Assembly (NCBI GenBank): GCA_013817465.1
Contig: JACDCP010000003.1
Location: 1-31,846, forward strand
DNA length: 31,846 nucleotides
Source: Gammaproteobacteria bacterium
GTDB lineage: Bacteria > Pseudomonadota > Gammaproteobacteria > Steroidobacterales > JACDCP01
Direction: 5' to 3'
This document shows positions 9,901-16,933 of this stretch, one piece after another; within the stretch, counting starts at the first letter, position 1, and each line of letters opens with the position of its first letter. The notes below the pieces were generated by a model. The model saw nothing but the letters and a program-made list of their open reading frames with translations, searched no databases and had not been told where the DNA came from. Both the position numbers and the translations under genes were made by a program.

Positions 9901-10608
9901 GAGCCGCGCCTCGCGCGCCGGCGCGCAGAGCTCCCGGGCGAGCATGCTCACGTAGCGCTCGAGCAGCGGCGACAGATACGCATCGACGACCGTCGTGTCA
10001 CCGCGGCCGACGAGCTTGATCAGCGGGCTGACCTCGTGCGAGACAGAAACCTGCGTAAAGCCGAGCTCGCGCGCAATTTCAGCCGCCTTCTGCTCATGAG
10101 CCGGGTAGCGCCAGGCATGTATGAACACGATCGCCAGCGCGCGAAGGCCCGCGGCGCGAAGGGTCTCGAGATTCTGCCGCAGGCGCAGCTCGTCGAGCGG
10201 CTCGACCACTTCGCCACGTGCGCCCATGCGCTCGTCGACCTCTACGACGCGCGCATAAAGCATTTCGGGGAGCACGATATGCCGCGCAAAAATGTCCGGC
10301 CGGTTCTGGTAGCCGATCCGCAGTGCGTCGCCGAAGCCACGCGTGATGACCAGCGCCGTCGGCTCGCCCTTGCGCTCGAGCAGCGCATTGGTCGCGACCG
10401 TCGTGCCCATCTTGATGGCCTCGACGCGTGGATCGTCGCCACCGTGCTCGTCGAGGATGCGCTCGATCGCGTGAGCCGCCGCATCGCGATAACGAGCGGG
10501 GTTTTCAGAAAGAAGCTTGTGAGTCAGCAGATGGCCATGCGGATGCCGCGCAACCACATCCGTGAATGTGCCACCGCGGTCGATCCAGAATTGCCAGCCT
10601 TCATGCAT
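6802..10608 (-). CDS. Fused hydantoinase A/B, 5-oxoprolinase-type
   Basis: A 1268-aa fusion of HyuA- and HyuB-like halves, the arrangement of ATP-dependent 5-oxoprolinase (5-oxoproline to glutamate). The N-terminal half has the actin-like phosphate motif WIDRGGTFTDVVARHP at residues 6-21, FDMGGTSTDVSVFTGE, and HPHAGVLSAYGMGLADLRA. The C-terminal half has NTAHSVNIKERLDFSCAVFD, HIPIHLGSMGDSV and GITPGSMPPHSRHIDEEG. ATG at 10608 gives MHEGWQFWIDRGGT, a normal family start; the frame upstream of it looks non-coding. The family usually ends soon after ETPGGGGFG, reached here near base 7030. The frame then continues about 70 codons, passes through a GGGGACATTCC repeat arm, and stops at 6802 inside the convergent sheath gene. 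The terminal extension therefore looks acquired and probably non-functional. Confidence 0.9.
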   Translation of the reverse strand: MHEGWQFWIDRGGTFTDVVARHPHGHLLTHKLLSENPARYRDAAAHAIERILDEHGGDDPRVEAIKMGTTVATNALLERKGEPTALVITRGFGDALRIGYQNRPDIFARHIVLPEMLYARVVEVDERMGARGEVVEPLDELRLRQNLETLRAAGLRALAIVFIHAWRYPAHEQKAAEIARELGFTQVSVSHEVSPLIKLVGRGDTTVVDAYLSPLLERYVSMLARELCAPAREARLMFMQSNGGLTDAHRFRGKDAILSGPAGGVVGMVRTATAAGYDRLIGFDMGGTSTDVSVFTGEFERSLDSEIAGVRVRAPVMKIHTVAAGGGSVLAFDAGRLQVGPESAGADPGPVCYRRAGPLTITDANVLLGRIQPGFFPKTFGPGANESLDAGIVEKRFTELARRVENETGQPRKPAALAEGFLRIAVEKMANAIKRITIQRGRDAAEFVLCCFGGAAGQHACRVADTLGVRTILIHPHAGVLSAYGMGLADLRALRERTLEAPLEDAGIDMLGKTIAALEADARAELEAQGIPDERMRVERRAYLRYAGSDTQLAVQVDEAGAMRADFEARHRRRFGFATGDKPVIVAAAGVEAIGESGAFAETPRVAGDRAAAPTCAARVYADGIWQEVPLYSRAGLDTGAEIAGPALIVEDNATTVLEAGWRLAVNEYRHLVLERTAVPRRETAAGTAADPVLLEVFNNLFMHVAEQMGSVLQNTAHSVNIKERLDFSCAVFDANGGLVANAPHIPIHLGSMGDSVRTVLEQNAGRLTPGDAYLLNAPYNGGTHLPDVTVVSPMFDESGKELRFCVASRAHHADIGGITPGSMPPHSRHIDEEGILFDNLRIVHRGRLDETTIRKHLAAGRLPARNPDQNIADFKAQVAANVMGMQELERVVGHFGLDVVRAYMRHVQDNAAESVRCVLEVLDDGEFDYEMDNGSRVCVRIRVDRQARKASIDFSGTSPQSDDNFNAPASVCKAAVLYVFRTLVDRAIPLNAGCLEPLEVLIPERCLLNPRPPAAVVAGNVETSQCVTDALYGALGVLAAAQGSMNNFTFGNERYQYYETICGGAGAGADFDGADAVHTHMTNSRLTDPEVLEWRFPVRVDSFAIRRGSGGAGRQRGGDGVVRRIRFLEPLDAAILSNHRRVAPFGLAGGEPGQLGRNSIERADGTVEMLGATASAQMLPGDVFVIETPGGGGFGVRRGMSPFSCQQPPASECGLRPTGVTLLSPTRWAILNTKKLPGFANVKPTTMCRMPVSISKPVVVCSSHLTK
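6996..7011 (+). repeat. Single arm of the GGGGACATTCC palindrome family
   Basis: AAAATGGGGACATTCC at this place is identical to the outer 16 bases of the perfect inverted repeat at 22189-22263. Only one arm is present. It begins 5 bases after the sheath stop codon and lies within the reading-through C-terminus of the oxoprolinase, where it encodes the out-of-family residues GMSPF. It is probably a remnant of an inserted element. Confidence 0.7.
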
Positions 10609-10738
10609 TGCCGGGATTCTAGCGCGCATCCGCAGGACCGGTTTCAAACGGCCACGCCGCGGCGTGTCATTCAACGGTGGCGGGCGAATGAATTCGGCCC
10701 TGCCGAGGCAATGCGCTCCATGCGTTATGATCGGCGCC

Positions 10739-12166
10739 ATGTCGCGCAGCCAGGCCGTACTGCTCACGTTGCTTGTCTACAATGCAGCGCTTCTCGCCAT
10801 CGGCCTCTGGGCGAGCCGCCGCATGAGCGACACGCTCGACTTCTTCCTCGGCGGCCGCCGGCTTGGCGGCTTCGTTGCAGCCATCAGCGCGTCCGCAAGC
10901 TCCTCGTCCGCCTGGACGCTGCTCGGCGTCAGCGGCGCGGCCTATGTCTGGGGGCTGCCGGCGTTGTGGCTGTTTCCGGCGACGCTGCTCGGTTTCGTCG
11001 TCAACTGGGTGTGGGTCGGTCCGAGGCTCATGGATTTGAGCCGGCGTGAGAACGCGGTGACGCTGACCGGCGTCATCGCAGGCTCGCGCGGCTCGCCGCT
11101 GCGGCCGTTCATCGTGGCCCTGAGCTCCTTCATCGTCCTTTTCTCATTCCTCTTCTATATCGCCGCGCAGTTCCAGGCCGCCGGCAACGGCTTCATCAGC
11201 GTGTTCGATCTTTCAATGACGATGAGCGTGCTCATCGGCGCCGGTATCATTGCTCTTTACACGCTGCTCGGTGGTTTCTGGGCGGTTAGCGTCACCGACG
11301 TGTTGCAAGGCTTGCTCATGGCGGCGACGGCGATCGTGCTGCCGTTTGCCGCGCTGGCTGCCGTGGGTGGATTCGGTGCGCTCACGCACGGCCTGTCCGT
11401 CGCCGCCTCGCCCGATGATTTGCCATACGGGCCGCCGCATACGCTGATCGCCGCGACCGGATTCGTGCTCGGCACGCTCGGCATCGGTCTGGGCTATCCA
11501 GGTCAGCCGCACGTCGTCAATCGCTTCATGGCGCTCGACAGCTCCCGCGCGCTGGCCCGCGGGCGCTTTGTGGCGATCTCGTGGGCGCTGATCATCTATG
11601 CCGGCATGTTATTGCTCGGCCTGTGCGGGAGAGTGCTGTATCCGGCGGTGGCCGACGGCGAGCAGATTTTTTTCGAGGTTGCCAACCGCCTGATGTCGCC
11701 GGTGCTTGCCGGTGTCATGCTCGCGGCAGTACTGTCGGCGATCATGTCCACCGCCGACAGTCAGCTTCTCGTGGCCGGTTCATCGGTGACGCACGACTGG
11801 CAGCCGGCCGGCGCCGATTCGCGGCGCGCATTGCTCGTCTCGCGTCTGATGGTGCTGGCGCTCAGCGTGGTTGCGGTATTGCTCGCGCTGTATGCACCGC
11901 AGGCGATCTTCTCGCGCGTGCTGTTCGCCTGGCACGCGGTCGGTTCGGCATTCGGTCCGTTGCTCGTGTTGCGGCTCGCCGGCTTCGATATCCGCCCGGC
12001 GGCAACGCTCGCCTCGCTGGCCGTCGGCTTCGGGCTTACAGTGATCATCCACTTGTTTCCGGACGCGCCCGGCGATTACCTCGAGCGTCTACTGCCGCTG
12101 GCGCTCGCGTTCCTGATTGCATGGCTCGGCCGTGTGCGCCGGGTAGCCGAATCGCCGTCGGCCTGA
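10739..12166 (+). CDS. Sodium:solute symporter (SSS family)
   Basis: This is a 475-aa polytopic inner-membrane transporter of the SSS family, which imports a small solute coupled to sodium. Family marks are DTLDFFLGGRRLGGFVAAIS near residues 25-44, the block SASSSSAWTLLGVSGAAYVWG, ALYTLLGGFWAVSVTDVLQG, and LGIGLGYPGQPHVVNRFMAL. AAVLSAIMSTADSQLLVAGS is the sodium-site helix region. About a dozen hydrophobic segments are visible. The overall form recalls PutP (proline), but the substrate cannot be assigned. ATG at 10739 (MSRSQAVLL) is preferred; an in-frame ATG lies four codons upstream at 10727. It is divergent from the oxoprolinase across 130 bases, and a transporter feeding that enzyme is possible. 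The GTPase gene follows 5 bases after its stop. Confidence 0.92.
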   Translation: MSRSQAVLLTLLVYNAALLAIGLWASRRMSDTLDFFLGGRRLGGFVAAISASASSSSAWTLLGVSGAAYVWGLPALWLFPATLLGFVVNWVWVGPRLMDLSRRENAVTLTGVIAGSRGSPLRPFIVALSSFIVLFSFLFYIAAQFQAAGNGFISVFDLSMTMSVLIGAGIIALYTLLGGFWAVSVTDVLQGLLMAATAIVLPFAALAAVGGFGALTHGLSVAASPDDLPYGPPHTLIAATGFVLGTLGIGLGYPGQPHVVNRFMALDSSRALARGRFVAISWALIIYAGMLLLGLCGRVLYPAVADGEQIFFEVANRLMSPVLAGVMLAAVLSAIMSTADSQLLVAGSSVTHDWQPAGADSRRALLVSRLMVLALSVVAVLLALYAPQAIFSRVLFAWHAVGSAFGPLLVLRLAGFDIRPAATLASLAVGFGLTVIIHLFPDAPGDYLERLLPLALAFLIAWLGRVRRVAESPSA

Positions 12167-12171
12167 ATTCG

Positions 12172-13674
12172 ATGCGTGTCGATCGCCTTTTCCGCATCCT
12201 GCTCGCGCTCGCCATCACGTTCGCGCTGCTGGCAGTGGTCGCAACCGCGCTGTTCGTGACCGAATCCGCATTCGCGGTCTGGGATCGCCTGCGCGCCGCG
12301 CCTCGCTGGCTGTTCTATTTCTACGTGAGTGCGATCGTCACGGCTGTGCTGGCAAGCGCCTGGGCGATCTGGCGCCTCCTCAGACCGTCGCGTACGGCCA
12401 AAGCGGCCCCCGCTACAAAGCGGGTCACCGAAGACGAGCTGCAGAGCCGTCTCGCGGCTGCCGAAGCCGCGGGACTGGAGGTGGGTGACGTGCGCCGCGA
12501 GCTCGACAGCCTCGAACAACGGCGCTCTGCCGGCCGCGTGTACGTCGCCTTGTTTGGCGACATCAGCACGGGCAAAAGCGCACTGATCCGGGCGCTCGTC
12601 CCGGATGCAGCCCCGCATGTCGACGTCCGCGGTGGATCGACGCGCAACATCCAGCACTACAAATGGCTGAGCCCCGTCGGCGACGAGCTGATACTTGCCG
12701 ACGTGCCGGGCACCAACGAGCCGGGCGGCGTGCTGGAGGCTGCGGCGCGAGAGGAGGCGCAACGCTCGCACGTGGTCGTGTACGTCTGCGACGCCGATCT
12801 GACTCGCGATCAGTTCGCGAGCCTCGAGGCCTTGCGGAAGCTCGGCAAGCCGGTTGTGCTTGCCTTGAACAAAAGCGATCGCTACTCCACGGCGGAGCTC
12901 GAAGCGCTGCGGGAACGACTCCTCGCCCGGGCTTCCGGAGATGCCGGGGACCTCGAAGCCATGGAAGTCGTTATCGTCGCCGCCGGCGGCATCGAACAGG
13001 CGATAACGGTTACGCCGGACGGCAGCGAAAAGGCCATCGAACGTGCCCGCGAGCCTGAGGTCGCGGCACTGCTCGCCGCGCTGCAGCGGCGTCTCGATCA
13101 CGACCCGGCCGCGCTCGAGACGCTGCGCGACAGCGCCGTTTTTCTGCTGGCAGCGCGCAAGCTCGACGCGGTGGAAGCGCATTATCGGCGAGGCAAAGCG
13201 CGCGAGCTGGTCAAGAGCTACACGCGCAAGGCCGTGATCGGCGCGCTGGCAGCCGTGACCCCAGGCACCGACGTTCTTATCCAGGGTTTCCTGGGCACCA
13301 GCCTCGTGCGCGAGCTCTGTGCGCTCTACAATGCGCCCGCGCGCGGCCTCGACATCCAGCAGTTCCTGGATCTGAGCCAGAGCAAGGCCGGCAAGGCTTT
13401 TCCGATCCTGCTCGCGGTGGCCGGCAATGGCTTCAAGGCGTTTCCGGGGATCGGCACCGTGGCTGGCGGGCTCATGCACGCCGTCGCCTACGGGCTCATT
13501 TTCGATGCGCTGGGCGCGAGCCTCATCGACACGCTCGAAGTGCGCGGCGAGCTCAAGCCCGCGCCCGCCGCCGCGCGCTTCGAGGAGAACCTGCATGAAG
13601 ATCTTTCCGGCCGCGCGCGAGCTCTGGTCAAGGTGGCGCTCGCCGCGAACGAAAAACGCGAACGAAGCGACTGA
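12172..13674 (+). CDS. Membrane-anchored Era-like GTPase
   Basis: A 500-aa GTPase. Two hydrophobic segments at about residues 8-30 and 47-69 should anchor it in the inner membrane with the G domain in the cytoplasm. Nucleotide-binding motifs are clear: P-loop GDISTGKSAL (129-138), G3 ADVPGTNE (176-183) and G4 LNKSDRYS (232-239). A linker near 86-120 is rich in E, R and A and may be coiled. The C-terminal third (KAVIGALAAVTPGTDVLIQG, then LAVAGNGFKAFPGIGTVAGG) is hydrophobic and resembles the DUF697 region of YcjF-type proteins, which may insert in or bind the membrane. It begins 5 bases after the symporter stop, and its last 80 bases overlap the next GTPase gene, so the two are translationally linked. 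The exact cellular role is unknown. Confidence 0.88.
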   Translation: MRVDRLFRILLALAITFALLAVVATALFVTESAFAVWDRLRAAPRWLFYFYVSAIVTAVLASAWAIWRLLRPSRTAKAAPATKRVTEDELQSRLAAAEAAGLEVGDVRRELDSLEQRRSAGRVYVALFGDISTGKSALIRALVPDAAPHVDVRGGSTRNIQHYKWLSPVGDELILADVPGTNEPGGVLEAAAREEAQRSHVVVYVCDADLTRDQFASLEALRKLGKPVVLALNKSDRYSTAELEALRERLLARASGDAGDLEAMEVVIVAAGGIEQAITVTPDGSEKAIERAREPEVAALLAALQRRLDHDPAALETLRDSAVFLLAARKLDAVEAHYRRGKARELVKSYTRKAVIGALAAVTPGTDVLIQGFLGTSLVRELCALYNAPARGLDIQQFLDLSQSKAGKAFPILLAVAGNGFKAFPGIGTVAGGLMHAVAYGLIFDALGASLIDTLEVRGELKPAPAAARFEENLHEDLSGRARALVKVALAANEKRERSD

Positions 13675-14959
13675 TCCGGCGCGCGGCGACCGGCACCTCG
13701 CTCTGGCTCGCGAAAGCCTGCGCGAGCTGGTCGATGATCCGCGCGTGCCGCCGGCTGTGCGCTCGACACTGGCGGCCGACTACGCCGACATCGAGCGCAT
13801 GCTCGACAAGCTCGAGCACGGCCACGTGCACATCGCTGCGTTCGGCCGGGTCGGCGTCGGCAAGTCCTCGCTCCTGAATGCGCTGCTCGGCAGCGAAACC
13901 TTCTCGGTCAGCCCGCTGCACGGGGAGACGCGACAAAGCGGGCTCGGCCAGTGGCGGCAGTACGAGGCGAGTGGCGTATTCCTCATCGACACGCCCGGCA
14001 TCAACGAAATCCAGGGTGAAGATCGCGAGCGCATCGCGCGCGAGGCCGCGCAACGCGCCGACCTGATCCTGTTCGTGGTGGAGGCCGATCTGACCGCGAC
14101 GGAGCTCGAGGCACTGCGCTGGCTCGCCGCTTGCGGCCGGCCACTGCTGCTCGTGTTGAACAAGGCGGACCGTTACACGACGAGCGAGCTGGAGCGTCTC
14201 ACGGAATCGCTTGCGCAACGCACGGACGGTCTCGTCGAGGGCCGCGATCTGGTGACGGTTACCGCGCGTCCGTCCCCCGAAACAGTCATCGCGATAGACG
14301 GCCAGGGCGGTGAGACGCGCATGCAGCGACAACCTGCGCCGGATGTCGAGGAGCTGCGCGCGAGGTTGTGGGAGATTCTGGAACGCGAGGGAAAGACGCT
14401 GGCCGCGCTGAATGCGAGTCTGTTTGCCGGCGCGCTGAGCCAACAGGTTTCCGAACGCATCGTCGCCACCCGCCACGCGCTCGCCGAAAAAATCATCACT
14501 ACTTACTGCGTAGCCAAGGGCATCGCAGTTGCGCTCAATCCGATCCCGATCGCCGACCTGTTCGCCGCGGCGATGGTCGACGTGACCATGGTTGTGCACC
14601 TGTCCAGACTGCACCAGCTTCCCTTGAGCCGCGCTGAAGCCGGCTCACTGATCGGCACCATTTTGAAACACCTGACCGCGCTCATGGGAACGGTCTGGGC
14701 CGTGCATGCCCTTTCGTCGGCGCTCAAGCTAGGCACGGGCGGCTTGTCGACATTCGTGACGGCCGGCGCCCAAGGCGCTGTCGCCTACTATGGCACTTAC
14801 GTCGTCGGCCGCGTGGCCGAGCGATATCTGGCCCTCGGTAAGTCCTGGGGCGAGACCGGTCCGAAACGCGTCGTCAAGGACATCCTGGGCTCGCTCGATC
14901 GCGACTCGGTGCTCGAGCGGGCGCGGGCGGATATTCTTGCGTACCTGAGGTCGGGTTAG
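13595..14959 (+). CDS. Second Era-like GTPase with DUF697-like C-terminus
   Basis: A 454-aa GTPase paired with the one upstream. Its motifs are P-loop GRVGVGKSSL (84-93), a switch-I candidate threonine in GETRQSG, G3 IDTPGINE (131-138) and G4 LNKADRYT near 188-195. The C-terminal part (KGIAVALNPIPIADLFAAAM, then VTMVVHLSRLHQLPLSRAEA) resembles DUF697, a helical hydrophobic domain. No N-terminal membrane segment is present, unlike its partner. The start at 13595 is supported by GAGGAG ending 8 bases upstream, inside the previous gene, giving an 80-base overlap. G3 and G4 are similar in the two proteins (DxPGxNE, NKxDRYxT), which suggests an ancient duplication. Together they could form a heterodimer; that is inference. 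Confidence 0.88.
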   Translation: MKIFPAARELWSRWRSPRTKNANEATDPARGDRHLALARESLRELVDDPRVPPAVRSTLAADYADIERMLDKLEHGHVHIAAFGRVGVGKSSLLNALLGSETFSVSPLHGETRQSGLGQWRQYEASGVFLIDTPGINEIQGEDRERIAREAAQRADLILFVVEADLTATELEALRWLAACGRPLLLVLNKADRYTTSELERLTESLAQRTDGLVEGRDLVTVTARPSPETVIAIDGQGGETRMQRQPAPDVEELRARLWEILEREGKTLAALNASLFAGALSQQVSERIVATRHALAEKIITTYCVAKGIAVALNPIPIADLFAAAMVDVTMVVHLSRLHQLPLSRAEAGSLIGTILKHLTALMGTVWAVHALSSALKLGTGGLSTFVTAGAQGAVAYYGTYVVGRVAERYLALGKSWGETGPKRVVKDILGSLDRDSVLERARADILAYLRSG

Positions 14960-14964
14960 ACGTC

Positions 14965-15312
14965 GTGGCCACCCGCAACGAAAACCATGCGCGCATCTGG
15001 AAAGTGATCGCGCAGATTCCTCGGGGCCGCGTTTCCACCTACGGGCGAGTGGCCGAGCGGGCCGGCTTCCCGCGCGGCGCCCGCCTCACCGCGCAGGCAT
15101 TACGGGCGGTACCGAAGAACCTCCAGCTGCCGTGGCATCGCGTATTGAATGCGCAAGGCCGTATAGCGATCCCGGATGGCTCGCCGTCTCGGATGCGGCA
15201 ACGAGAGCTGCTCGAGCGGGAAGGAGTCACATTCGTCGGCGGCCGGGTGAATCTCGAACGTTTCGGCTGGCAGACATCGCTGGACGCGATGCTGTGGCGG
15301 CCTGACGATTAG
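14965..15312 (+). CDS. Alkyltransferase-like protein (ATL)
   Basis: The 115-aa protein has the O6-alkylguanine-DNA alkyltransferase C-terminal fold. It carries PRGRVSTYGRVAERAGFPRG (residues 19-38, helix-turn-helix region) and NLQLPWHRVLNAQGRIA (52-68). In true alkyltransferases the active site is PCHRV; here the cysteine is replaced by W57, the defining change of ATL proteins. These bind O6-alkylguanine and channel it to nucleotide excision repair without transferring the alkyl group. The start is GTG at 14965, 5 bases after the GTPase stop, and no other start fits. The TAG stop lies in the TTAG that borders an inserted repeat, so the stop may be original or may have been made by that insertion. 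The length is normal for the family. Confidence 0.92.
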   Translation: MATRNENHARIWKVIAQIPRGRVSTYGRVAERAGFPRGARLTAQALRAVPKNLQLPWHRVLNAQGRIAIPDGSPSRMRQRELLEREGVTFVGGRVNLERFGWQTSLDAMLWRPDD

Positions 15313-15475
15313 CAGGCCGATGAAAAACACCGTTCTCGGCAGCCTGCTAAGCGATGCAGGGATGCATCGCCATTTTCAAGAACTGCAAGTTTTTGAAAAT
15401 GCTCGCGATCCGAAAATCACATTTCGGATCGCAGCGTTGAAAAAGCCATGGATGGCTTTTTCATCACCCTGTTAG
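15309..15475. repeat. Multi-hairpin MITE-like element, copy A (full length)
   Basis: The core 15313-15471 (159 bases) is flanked by TTAG at 15309-15312 and 15472-15475, a 4-base direct repeat fitting YTAR. The outer ends are CAGGCCGATGAAAAAC on the left and GGCTTTTTCATCACCCTG on the right, roughly inverted. Inside are successive hairpins. An imperfect end hairpin is followed by GCGATGCA/TGCATCGC around GGGA, then CATTTTCAAGAAC facing GTTTTTGAAAATG. Next comes GCGATCCGAAA facing TTTCGGATCGC, and last TGAAAAAGCCAT facing ATGGCTTTTTCA. The last resembles a bidirectional terminator. There is no coding capacity. The left duplication includes the stop of the ATL gene. Confidence 0.85.
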
Positions 15476-15517
15476 GAAAGCGCTGGTCGATCAGGGTTTC
15501 ATCTTTCCGGCGCGTCA

Positions 15518-15535
15518 CCCCGGCGAAAGCCGGGG
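15518..15535. repeat. REP-like hairpin CCCCGGC-GAAA-GCCGGGG
   Basis: A perfect 7-bp stem closes a GAAA tetraloop, preceded by CGTCA. Short palindromes of the form CCCGGCGAAAGCCGGG preceded by GTCA are, from memory, widespread extragenic repeats in Proteobacteria. Only one copy lies in this window, so its repetitive nature cannot be shown from here. Confidence 0.5.
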
Positions 15536-15583
15536 CGGTGCGACGAATTGCTCGTTAGTTCCTTCAATCGAGCCGGCCGCGAA

Positions 15584-15611
15584 AGCAGAGGGGCCCGCGG
15601 GCCCCTCTGCT
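15584..15611 (-). terminator. Rho-independent terminator of the protease gene
   Basis: A perfect 13-bp inverted repeat (AGCAGAGGGGCCC, 2-base loop, GGGCCCCTCTGCT) lies 22 bases beyond the protease stop on the minus strand. It is followed there by TTTCG, a short T tract. The strong GC stem and its position point to transcription termination of the minus-strand gene. The symmetric stem could also act on transcripts from the left. Confidence 0.75.
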
Positions 15612-15633
15612 CTCCTGCTGGAATCATGCTCTG

Positions 15634-16657
15634 CTAGCAGGCAGCCGGAGTGGCTGCGCAAGCCGCATTCACCATAGCGGAAATATTGGTGCTCAGAAAC
15701 AGCGAACCAATGACGGTATTATCGGATTGGCTGGCGGTCTTCACGCCCTGGGCGTCGTTTCTCTGCATGATCGTCCCGTTGTCGAGGCAGCTCGGATAGC
15801 CGATCTGGGTGATGTGCGTGAGCCCGCTGTTGGTGCAGCCGAATCCGTTCCAGCCATAACCGTACCAGCCGGTGTTGGTCCCCGGGTACTTGCCGTTTTG
15901 CGCACCGAGCGTGATGACGGCAACGTCATTCTTGCATACGATGCTCGGTGTCGCACAGGGATCGGTCCCGTTGAAGTACGCCGCGAGCACCCTGACCTGA
16001 CTGGCCGCCCAGGTACTGTATGGCGCTTGCCCGTTCTTGTATCCCGGCACGAAGCGGATGTTCGAATAGAGCTGATTCGCTCCGTATTTCGATACGCAGT
16101 GCGCCGCGGTGGCAACGATACCCTTCTTGACCAGGGATCCCGAGCACGTGCCGGAACCGCCATTGATGGTGGCGAACAGTCTGCCTGATGCGCGATACGG
16201 ATAGATTTTATTGGTGGAGCCTGTAGCGCCGTCTGCCCGGGCGGTGGAGAACGGCCGGTTACTGCTGCCGAAAGCCGCAGGCGCGACACCCTCGGCATCG
16301 GCAGCCGAAGCATCCGGCGCTCCCAGAAATACGGGGCGCGTCTTGCCGTCGCCTTTGCTGCCCGGCGAAAAACCGGGTGTGCCGGAAGGCGACCCGTACA
16401 ACAGAGACTCTACTAGGTCATTGGTCGCCTGCTCCTCCGAATAATCATAGGCGACCGGAAGCTCGATCGGCTTTGCATTCACGTAGTCCATGGCGTCCAC
16501 GCCGCCCCGTTCGGCCGGCAGCGTCAAAAACCGTGATTGTTCCCTCGCGCGAGACCCCGGGCTTGGCCGCCATAGCGCCGGTGGTCAGCGCGCAGCTCAA
16601 TGCGCCTGCGATAGCAAGCGATGAAGCATTATGTAAAAATCTTGATTTCGTTTTCAA
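15634..16657 (-). pseudogene. Secreted trypsin-like serine protease, frameshifted and lacking the serine block
   Basis: A trypsin-like (S1) serine peptidase in two frames. From a TTG at 16657, MKTKSRFLHNASSLAIAGAL and following residues form a signal peptide ending near GAMA|AKPG. The frame holds to GTITV. At an A5 run on the plus strand (16526-16530) it must shift by one base to continue as LTLPAERGGVDAMDYVNAKP, so one base appears to have been inserted. The mature part has the histidine block VATAAHCVSKYG and the aspartate block KNDVAVITLG. The expected GGSSGGP nucleophile is absent: NNTVIGS-type sequence (SDNTVIGSLF) runs straight into LSTNISAMVNAACAATPAAC, which I recall as the usual family tail. 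This suggests an in-frame internal deletion of the serine block. With both lesions the gene cannot make an active protease. It is followed by a strong terminator. Confidence 0.8.
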
Positions 16658-16787
16658 AACTGATATCTCGCTCAATGCCTGGGACGTGGAAGATACGCTC
16701 GCGCAGCTACAGACGCGCGCCGGCGTGTGCGCGGGCCGCCAGCCGGAGTCTGCGCTGGGTTTCTGAACCTCGACTGCCCCGTTTTCG

Positions 16788-16899
16788 ACTTGCTGCCAGA
16801 GCGAGAACCGCGGGTTTTTGAAAATGCTCGCAATCCGAAACTCGCAATTTCGGATCGCAGAGTTGAAAGCCATGGATGGCTTTTTCAACAACCTGCTAG
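16788..16899. repeat. Multi-hairpin MITE-like element, copy B (left part degraded)
   Basis: The right two-thirds match copy A closely. GTTTTTGAAAATGCTCGC is followed by GCAATCCGAAA facing ATTTCGGATCGC, then GAAAGCCATGGATGGCTTTTTC and CAACAACCTG, bordered by CTAG at 16896-16899. The left hairpins are eroded, so the boundary is approximate. It lies between the divergent protease and DUF488 genes, 34 bases before the latter's start, and may influence its expression. Confidence 0.75.
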
Positions 16900-16933
16900 A
16901 GTCCCGGACAATTGCACACGGGCCGCGCTCGAG

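Larger units (their letters stand above)
15313..15633. other. Gene-free stretch made of repeats and hairpins
   Basis: No gene is supported between the ATL stop and the protease stop. The stretch contains, in order, repeat copy A (to 15475), about 40 bases without evident structure, a GAAA-capped hairpin (15518-15535) and the protease terminator (15584-15611). The plus-strand operon and the minus-strand protease converge here. Confidence 0.7.

Noticed and set aside
7366..11049. Very long plus-strand open frame of about 1227 codons
   Set aside because: It is antisense to the oxoprolinase and then runs into the symporter in another frame. There are no motifs, and the sense-strand genes explain the region fully.
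15625..15645. TAGCAGGC at the protease stop as another repeat end
   Set aside because: The bases code for the tail PAAC and its stop, which seems conserved in the family, and no matching second end or duplication is present. Probably chance similarity.
16658..16891. Possible small protein starting MLKKPSMAFNSAIRN ahead of the protease
   Set aside because: The peptide is a translation of repeat copy B. Similar peptides arise from the other copies, so it is not a gene.
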